64,000 bases of DNA from Adineta vaga (lineage: Eukaryota > Rotifera). The stretch is from NCBI GenBank assembly GCA_021613535.1, contig CP075492.1, positions 4,464,001 through 4,528,000 of the forward strand. The letters are read 5' to 3'. Position numbers and translations under genes: made by a program. The notes under the pieces were generated by a model. The model saw only the letters and a program-made list of their open reading frames with translations, was not told the origin of the DNA and did no database searches. Below, in pieces: positions 56,938 to 64,000 of the stretch; within the stretch, counting starts at the first letter, position 1; every line of letters starts with the position of its first letter.

Positions 56938-57693
56938 ATGTCAACTGAACATGACGATTTAACTCATTTGATTGATGCAGCAAAAATAAAATTTAATCAA
57001 TATGCTGCAAGTCAAATGAGTTTCATATCTCCTCAAGCACATATTTCTATTAGTATCGAATCTAATGGAATGGCTCATGTACATATGGATATTGAATACA
57101 ATGGAATACAATATAAATTTGAATCAGTACAAGAAAAAGATATTGATAATGTTTATACATATTTAAATAGTCAACCAACTGTTCGTGCAAAATATGGGAA
57201 TGGAAATACATGTTCATTGGAAGCAACAACATCAAGAATACATTTACTGATTGAGCGATTCAAAAATAAAGATTCACCTCTCTATCTGTACAGTGGATTT
57301 ATTGTGTCAGATTCTCAAACAGGAACTTTCTTAGGTTTGGTTACACTAGGAGGAGGAACTGAACCTGGCACTGCTGAAATATCACGTTTAAATCGAGAAG
57401 ATTGTTGGAATCGTTCGAACAATAATAGTTCGAATGTAGATACAGATAACAGAAAAATCTATTCCGGTGTTGGAACAATTGAAACATGTGTATTATTACA
57501 ATATGCTACTCGATTAAAACAAAACGGTTATACTGTAAGAGGTGAACCATTAAAAGCAGTTATTTCGACGGCGAGATTGGATAATGAAGGTTCGTGGAAA
57601 TCGGCTTGTAAAGCAGGAATGATATTAGATACTGTAGATGTATTCCATCATTATGGACACACATTTCGTTACCTATTACGAAAAACTATGTGA
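56938..57693 (+). CDS. GNAT-like N-acetyltransferase, intronless
   Basis: 251 aa in a single exon. The core resembles GNAT enzymes, which move acetyl from acetyl-CoA to an amine: YLYSGFIVSDSQTGTFLGLV (beta strands), TLGGGTEPGTAEISRLNRED, then YSGVGTIETCVLLQYATRLK, PLKAVISTARLDNEGSWKSA and CKAGMILDTVDVFHHYG, matching the late strands where a neighbour-versus-N-S substitution pattern is typical. The usual acetyl-CoA loop (Q/RxxGxG/A) is not clear and is partly replaced by an Asn/Ser stretch (NRSNNNSSN), so activity is uncertain. The N-terminal 65 residues are extra. Lack of introns and similarity to bacterial forms suggest horizontal origin. Confidence 0.65.
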   Translation: MSTEHDDLTHLIDAAKIKFNQYAASQMSFISPQAHISISIESNGMAHVHMDIEYNGIQYKFESVQEKDIDNVYTYLNSQPTVRAKYGNGNTCSLEATTSRIHLLIERFKNKDSPLYLYSGFIVSDSQTGTFLGLVTLGGGTEPGTAEISRLNREDCWNRSNNNSSNVDTDNRKIYSGVGTIETCVLLQYATRLKQNGYTVRGEPLKAVISTARLDNEGSWKSACKAGMILDTVDVFHHYGHTFRYLLRKTM

Positions 57694-58025
57694 CTTTTTT
57701 TCTTTGAAAAATGTAAATCATATGTTATTGATTTGATTTTCTTTTCTGAATAATTATTTTCATTAAAATCGACATGTTAAAAGTACGACTAATGTTGAAA
57801 GTATTGACGTCACGTAAATCACTGACTTTTGTAATCTGACGCTCATTATAAAGAGAGAAAAAGCAAACTCTACTTTTATTACGCCTTCGGAACAGAATAT
57901 TCCAATTGATTTCGTGATTAATTCTAACAAATGAACGTGTTGTTTTGTAATTAATTTGTTTAAAAGAAAACGATTAATTGATCGTTCAACATCCATTTGC
58001 ATTTCTTTTTCTTCGTGTTAGAATC
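57694..58025. other. Intergenic region
   Basis: About 330 nt between the GNAT-like gene and a GPCR; nothing recognised. Confidence 0.5.
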
Positions 58026-59015
58026 ATGACATTGAAAATGTTTTCGAATAAATCAATTCATCTGCATACATTCAAAGTTGGTGAAATGAACGTTCCAGAT
58101 GTTTCGGCAAATTTTCAATTTTGGTTTTTACTTATTTTTGCGATATTTTCATTTCTTTCGTCAATATTTATTATCTATCGTTATTTATCCAATCAAAAAC
58201 TTCGTCGTGGTTTACATAATCATTCAATTCTTCTTCTCATCATCATTAATGTTATATTAATCTTTACAGATGTTCTTTGGATGTTAATGAGTCTTTATCA
58301 TGCCGGACGTCCTCCAATAAGTACAACAACTTTCTGTTTAACATGGTGGGTTATAGACGAAAGTCTTTATAACATACAAACTTACATACTTGCATGGGCA
58401 TCAATTGAACGTCATTTACTAATCTTTCATAGTAAATATGTTACCACATCAAAACAAAAATACTACTTACATTATTTACCACCCATAATTATCATGCTTT
58501 ATCTATTCAGTTTTCATACGACTGTTCTAATATTTCCATCATGTGAAAATTTATTTGATTTTATGAATATTCAATGTGGTTCATCACCTTGTTATACGGG
58601 CTTGAATTTTACAACTATTTGGGATACAATTGTAAATAATGTTTTACCAACATTGATTATTGCTATATTTAGTATGGCTTTACTCTATCGAATAGTACGA
58701 CAAAAAAGACGCTTGAGACAACCAATTCAATGGCGAAAACATCGACGAATGTCTATGCAATTAATATCAATTTCAATTGTTTATACTTTTCTTCATTTAC
58801 CAGTGATTATTATTATATTTATACAAATAATTCATGAAAAAGATCCAGATGTCAACTTTGGTAGTCAACTGTATATATTCATTGTGACTTATAGTGTCTC
58901 ATTATTCTTACCATTTGTTGTTTGTTTTCAATGGTTATTATTTGACAAACAACAACGGATACAAATATCACCTACAGTTACATTAGCTGTATATAAAAAA
59001 TCAGCTGAACAATGA
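58026..59015 (+). CDS. Rhodopsin-like GPCR, intronless (ERH variant)
   Basis: 329 aa from the ATG at 58026. The in-frame codons before it, from 57978, would also allow an upstream start, but 58026 follows a stretch of non-coding appearance. Seven hydrophobic segments. TM1 FLLIFAIFSFLSSIFIIYR lacks the GN motif. TM3 ends WASIERHLLIFHSKYV, with ERH in place of DRY. Cys in TTTFCLTWW could pair with Cys in the CGSSPC loop. A basic third loop (RQKRRLRQP, RKHRRMSM) and TM7 LFLPFVVCFQWLLF lacking NPxxY follow. A divergent chemoreceptor-type orphan. Confidence 0.8.
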   Translation: MTLKMFSNKSIHLHTFKVGEMNVPDVSANFQFWFLLIFAIFSFLSSIFIIYRYLSNQKLRRGLHNHSILLLIIINVILIFTDVLWMLMSLYHAGRPPISTTTFCLTWWVIDESLYNIQTYILAWASIERHLLIFHSKYVTTSKQKYYLHYLPPIIIMLYLFSFHTTVLIFPSCENLFDFMNIQCGSSPCYTGLNFTTIWDTIVNNVLPTLIIAIFSMALLYRIVRQKRRLRQPIQWRKHRRMSMQLISISIVYTFLHLPVIIIIFIQIIHEKDPDVNFGSQLYIFIVTYSVSLFLPFVVCFQWLLFDKQQRIQISPTVTLAVYKKSAEQ

Positions 59016-59167
59016 ATTTTGAATGTAAAATATTTATTTGAATTTCTCATTTTTGAAAATGAGAAATAAGGATTAGAATGAAATCAATACTACGATAGAT
59101 AATTCGGTCTTGTTTAGGAAAATACACTACTCACTACATAAAATAATCCATCTAATAAAAGATTATC

Positions 59168-60034
59168 TTAGTTAGCTTTGAGCTCTTTTGGAATAATACA
59201 ACGAGGTATTTCAATCATTTTATGTAAATTTGCCGCATGTCGTTGATTATAAATATCCAAAACGGCTTTTTCTCGATCTGTTAAAGTTATTGAATCTTGT
59301 TTAGATTCTTGTAAATCAATATAATTCATTGCCCATTCTAATTCTTCATATGTTGCTCCAATTTGATCTTCATCTGTTCGTGTATCACCAAATAAACCAT
59401 CGGTTGGTGGTGCAATAATAATTTCATTCGAAACACCTAACGCTTTTCCGACAGCACGTACTTCCGATTTTAATAAATCACCAATTGGACTTACATCAAC
59501 TCCTCCATCACCATATTTCGTAAAAAACCCCACACCAAAATCTTCAACTTTATTACCTGTACCACCAACAAGATAATTATTAATCGAAGCAAAATAATAT
59601 AAATTAACCTTTGAATATAATTATAAATTAGTTTATAAGTAAAATCAAGTTGATAGTCTTACCATTCTTAATCGTGATCTCATATTAGCAAATGCAATTT
59701 CTGATGAAGAATTTGTTTCATTTAAGTCGCTTTTTTTTACAGTTGCTTGAAATGTTTCGAAAACTTCAGTTAAATTAACTTCACCTCCACGAACATTTGA
59801 AAATGTCGATTTTAACCAATTGATATGTGCATGACTGCGATGCACTTCACTGGATGATTGTCGAATAGGCATTTCTAAAACTAATACAGGTAAACCAGTT
59901 CGTGCACATAATGTTGATACAACAGCCGAATCAATTCCACCTGAAACACCAACAATAAAACCTTTCGTATGACTCGTTTGATGATAATCTTTTAACCATT
60001 GAATAATATGTTCAATAACTTGTTCCGTATGCAT
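59168..60034 (-). CDS. nadE: NH3-dependent NAD+ synthetase, bacterial type
   Basis: Makes NAD+ from nicotinate adenine dinucleotide (deamido-NAD+), ATP and ammonia. Two exons (minus), 60034-59663 and 59608-59168; 813 nt, 270 aa, the usual size for bacterial NadE. Visible: the PP-loop GVSGGIDSAVVSTL (residues 29-42) that binds ATP; the FANMRSRLRM region; NYLVGGTGNKVED; the GFFTKYGDGGVDVSPIGDL segment, in which the usual bacterial histidine-based variant is replaced; and PPTDGLFGDTRTDEDQIGATY. There is no N-terminal nitrilase-type glutaminase domain, which animal NADSYN1 carries, so this is a stand-alone bacterial-type enzyme and a candidate horizontal transfer that has gained a 54-nt intron. 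The ATG at 60034 is the first in frame. Confidence 0.92.
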
Positions 60035-61924
60035 CTCGATGGGGGGTACAAATGAAATGTCAAGAAGAAAAAAAAAACGAGAAATAGTACCCAATTTTGC
60101 CTAACGTTAAAAAAAAGGAAAAAGCCGTACTTGAGCGGTAATTGTCTTCGTTGGTTGGTTTTTTTTTCTTAATCAACGAAGAAAAAGAAAGAATTCATCG
60201 ATCGTCTCAAACGACTGATGTTAAGCAGACAGGTAATTTTTTTTATTCAAAAATTCCTTTTTTCTACTTCCTGAAAACACAAAATAAGAATAATTACGAG
60301 TAAAAGAAAAGAAAAAGAACGTATATTGACATACTCAAAATAGAAAACTAAAACTAATTGAAATGAACGACTAAAAAAGTTGTTTATCAATCTTTTTCGA
60401 TGAATATGTGAAACGCCATCTGATTTTATGCTTAATAAAGAACTGGCAGTATTGTAAGAAGAGATTCTCCGATTATATTTTCGTAATAAACTGGTTTTCT
60501 AATTCAACGTAAACCTGCAATCGAATGAATGTTTAAGTTAATTAGTATTTATTATAAAATTACTCTTTGATCTATCCACATGCGACAGACGACCAATTCA
60601 TTGATCTCTAGTAGAGGATAACTTCGACACACAGTAGTATTGTTCATGGAAGGACATTTTTTCTTTCAAAACAGATTTCACAAGTGAGCACAATTCCTAT
60701 ATCAACTATACAATAGATTCAAATATCTGATAGATTAGTTTAAGATTCGATAATACTTGAATATTATATGTATTTTACCTCCTTGATAAATATACATATA
60801 TATATTTATCTATAATTAAGAACAAAAAAATTCGAACTAATCATATTTGGTTATACGCTATATGCACGTACATATTTATACACATTTAATTTATCCGTCG
60901 CGACAAATAAGCTATCACCATTTTTTCTGTACGAAGGTGATATTTTTACCTTTGATATCTTAACTTTTTTTGTTACATCGCCAGTAGAATTCGTATGTTG
61001 AATTCTTGATCATCTCTATAAAACTAATTCAATTTCATTCAATGAATGATATGAAAGACCAACCATGTAACCGGTTCCTAGAACTTATTTCAATCGAAAC
61101 AATCAACTACAGTATTCGGTGTTGTCACAACCGTATAACATAGATAGGAAAAGATGCTGAAGCCTTTTTTTATCTACTCCATTCTTATTATTCTGTTAAT
61201 TGTGTATCACGTATATTAAACAACAAATTGTACTACTATTCTCATAATCACCTGCCTTGTACATTCATAGCACGTTCTTGTAGATAATAAAATCGACAGT
61301 CTGTAGAGTACTGCACTTGACTGACGTCCAGTGAACTAACATTAAACTACTAGTTATTTTCTGTTGATTAGTAGTAATTTTGATGAAATAAATTCTTGTA
61401 TTGTTTGTTATGATCAGTCAAATATTTAACAATAGTGAAGAAATTCTTATTTGTTTTGGTGATAGAATGTTGCAGAAATAAAGATTTGTAGTGGAACGTA
61501 TTGACAAAAGCTGGATAAGACAACAGAGTTTATGATAGAATTATGATTTTAATCATTTCGAATGAGAAATGATTTTGATAATGACTTCATGAACATTGAG
61601 TATCTTCTAAAAAGTGATTGTTCTGTCTGATAAAAATATACATTCAAATCTTTCAGTGTTCACATTACAATAAAAAGTCATATAGATGGTTAAGTTTATA
61701 TCTAAAACGAAATCGTTGTAATTTCTAGAGAAAACATAAAATGATGTAATGATGAAAGATTAGATTACTATCCTGGAACGTATGTCATCGTTTTATCTAG
61801 TCAACTATCGTCAGGAGAAAACAGAATACATCATTGCGTTACTACGCAGCATTGACGTTATTCTCTTATCAGTTTAACATACTTATAAAAAAACCTACTT
61901 TTTACATCGACATATACATTTACA
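60035..61924. other. Divergent intergenic region (about 1.9 kb)
   Basis: Promoter side of NadE and of the MAM-domain gene. The NadE side carries the 12-nt motif shared with the gene at 47.3 kb (about 60090-60101). No exon supported. Confidence 0.5.
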
Positions 61925-63779
61925 ATGTTTATAACAGTTGTATGTTTCATATTTTGTCTTATATCAACAACTCAATCACATAAAGTATTTTACTGTGATT
62001 TCGAAGAAACATGTGATGATTTTATATTTGATAATTATTGGATTGTTAACAATGTTTCAACACATGTTGATCATACTTATGGAAATCTTTCTGGTCATTA
62101 TATAACGTCGACTGATCTTGGAGTATTTAAACCGTCGATTACTTTTCGTACAAAAGATTGGATTGATGCACCAGAAAATTATACTGCATGTGTAAAACAA
62201 TGGATTTATTCGAATCAAACTAATATTGTTTTTACGATAGAACTTGCACAAGGAGATGATTTACAAGCACGAATATCAGGAGGTCGTTTAGGAATCAGTG
62301 GAAATAATTCGCGATGGATTGGTTCAGAGTTAATACCAATCCATAGTGGTTATTTCATTCCTTTTATTTCTTATTTTAATGTTACACAATCAATAGATCT
62401 TGATGATATATATGTGTCAGTATGTTCAAATTCAAGATTTACACCAACAATCAAAGTGTTCGAATGTGATTTCGATAAAACTTTATGTCCTGAGTTGACA
62501 CACTTTCGAATTATTCTTATAGTTGGTCAATTATTCAAGCAAAACAAGCTCAAAATTATACAATGCAAGCACCATCAGTAGACTATTCTGTTGGAGATCA
62601 AACAGGTCTTTTAACAAAAAGAAAATCTTTTATGAATAATTCATTTTTCCATTCATTTTCCAGGTCATTATCTCTGGTTAAATAATTCTGATTCGTTGAA
62701 ATGGGGTGGTGCTGGTTATTTAAATACACGTCTATTTAACTTTACAAGAGATGATCTTATATTTTGTCTTAGTTTTCGATATTACAGATTTGGAACAGCA
62801 TTTCATACCAGTAAACTAACAGTATTTGCATGGGATCAAACGAATGGTGAATCTCTCCTGCAAGTTTGGCCAATCAATCCAGTGAATTATACTTATTTCA
62901 ATCAACGATGGTAAGTGTGCTAAGATTTATATTTGAATAGTCTGAGTATTATTCTTCTCCTTTCGAATTAGGTCATGGGCATATGCACCATTACCGATAG
63001 GAAATTATTCTCTTCTATTTCGTATGGATTCCGAAGCTAGAGTAAATAGTTCATTTGCAATGGATTCAATTGATATTAGTTCATGTGGATATCAACAAAA
63101 TTATTTTCGTGGAAATTCATATTTAAATTTTGCATGTGATTTTGATTCAGATAATAATCATTATTGTGGTATTCGAGATGATTATAAAAATCTTTCACCT
63201 CAATATGTCCTTAATATCTCCATTGTAACACCAAATCGAATTAGTAATGGAGGACTTGGTCCAAAATATTCTTCTGGAATAAGTGGTGATTGGTTTCTTT
63301 ATTGGGGACGTTCTCAAGATACATCATCGACATTAGTTTACGGTCAATTTAAAACACCGTTGATCGAAACAAATGCAGATATGTGTATTCGATTTGCTTA
63401 TTTCGTTAATTCAACAAGTGTACAACTAGATGAACGTAATACTCAAATACAAGTGTTAACTTTAGATTGTACAAATGAAATTCTTTGGTCAAATAAATTA
63501 GATAATAGTCTTGGATGGCGAATAGTTACAATGTCGTTTATTCCTAATGCTTGTAGAGAATCGATTTATTTTCGAATTATTCATCCAAGACCAACTCCAG
63601 TAGCGGTTGCATTTGATGATATTACAATTGCTCCATGCAGTTCATTAGATGAGGTGACAACAGCTGTTCCACCAATTACAACAACACCTATCAATAAAAG
63701 TGCATCGAACTTTATTAATTTTACTCTTATTTTTACAACCCTAATTTTTCTTTTCAAATTGCAATTATCAGATGAATGA
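61925..63779 (+). CDS. MAM-domain cell-surface protein with a frame break
   Basis: A signal peptide (MFITVVCFIFCLISTTQS) is followed by three MAM-like domains, each opening with an aromatic-Cys-Asp-Phe motif: FYCDFEETCDDF, FECDFDKTLCPE and FACDFDSDNNHYC. MAM domains mediate adhesion and protein contacts outside the cell. The C-terminus is Thr/Pro-rich and then hydrophobic (FINFTLIFTTLIFLFKL), fitting a GPI signal or membrane anchor. Exons 61925-62605, 62664-62910 and 62972-63779 total 1736 nt, one short of a multiple of three. The frame changes at about 62495-62510: upstream reads ECDFDKTLCPEL, downstream resumes in another frame with SYSWSIIQAKQAQNYTM. Either a one-base deletion or a 29-nt intron (62494-62522) would explain it. 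Rich in N-glycosylation sequons. Confidence 0.8.
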
Positions 63780-64000
63780 GATATTTTGTCATGATAAAAT
63801 TTTGCTTTTTTTTTAATTATTTTCCCACAATAAATGAATTTCTATCAATATCATTGTTTCTAGTTAAGAACTGTTACCTACAGTTCGCTTCATTTCTTTC
63901 TACTTGCATGAAAACGTCTAATTTTTATACGGTCTGTACAAATACGAATGCTTCCTATAGTATTACAAAGTAACTGTACAGGGAAACACAGAAATATGAC
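63780..64000. other. 3' flank of the MAM gene, window end
   Basis: AT-rich; no exon recognised before the window ends. Confidence 0.5.

Noticed and set aside
60035-60094. Upstream extension of NadE (GTISRFFFLLDISF)
   Set aside because: It has no ATG and is not part of the NadE family; the ATG at 60034 gives the normal length.

Overview
The window is eukaryotic, AT-rich animal DNA. Genes are split by many short GT-AG introns, mostly 45-65 nt, and spaced by AT-rich gaps of up to about 3.3 kb. Clear metazoan orthologues (MRCK, FANK1, OSTC, RPL23A, COP1, DNAJA-type Hsp40) lie beside genes that look fungal or bacterial: an acetamidase-type amidase, a fungal-style GMC oxidoreductase, an ammonia-type NadE, a GNAT-like acetyltransferase and a broken nonribosomal peptide synthetase. 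This mixture, with compact introns and several rhodopsin-like GPCRs, fits a bdelloid rotifer. That assignment is an inference; nothing in the sequence names the species.

Layout. 1.0-7.8 kb (+): 25-exon MRCK-like kinase with three CRIB motifs. 10.2-12.3 kb (+): GMC oxidoreductase. 13.0-14.4 kb (-): GPCR. 17.7-18.5 kb (+): Ser/Tyr-rich unknown. 19.3-20.2 kb (+): secreted sushi-like protein. 20.3-22.0 kb (-): FANK1. 24.7-25.7 kb (+): GPCR. 26.4-26.9 kb (+): small secreted or GPI-anchored protein. 27.7-28.0 kb (+): two-EF-hand protein. 29.0-29.7 kb (+): OSTC. 30.1-30.8 kb (-): RPL23A. 31.8-34.7 kb (+): COP1. 35.5-37.6 kb (-): SH3 protein. 40.4-42.1 kb (+): GPCR. 42.6-43.1 kb (+): secreted protein. 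43.1-44.8 kb (-): amidase. 45.2-46.9 kb (-): DNAJA. 47.3-47.8 kb (-): unknown. 48.3-51.0 kb (+): NRPS pseudogene. 52.4-55.2 kb (+): two tandem four-helix membrane protein genes. 55.9-56.3 kb (+): broken unknown gene. 56.9-57.7 kb (+): GNAT-like protein. 58.0-59.0 kb (+): GPCR. 59.2-60.0 kb (-): NadE. 61.9-63.8 kb (+): MAM-domain protein with a frame break.

The genes do not form one pathway. For the conserved multi-exon genes, exon sums were checked and give an exact multiple of three with one intact frame. The most informative points are the triple CRIB tail, the concentration of foreign-looking genes at 43-60 kb, the decayed NRPS with an internal module deletion, and the tandem four-helix pair with near-identical exon lengths. 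No tRNA, rRNA, CRISPR array or intact transposon was recognised.
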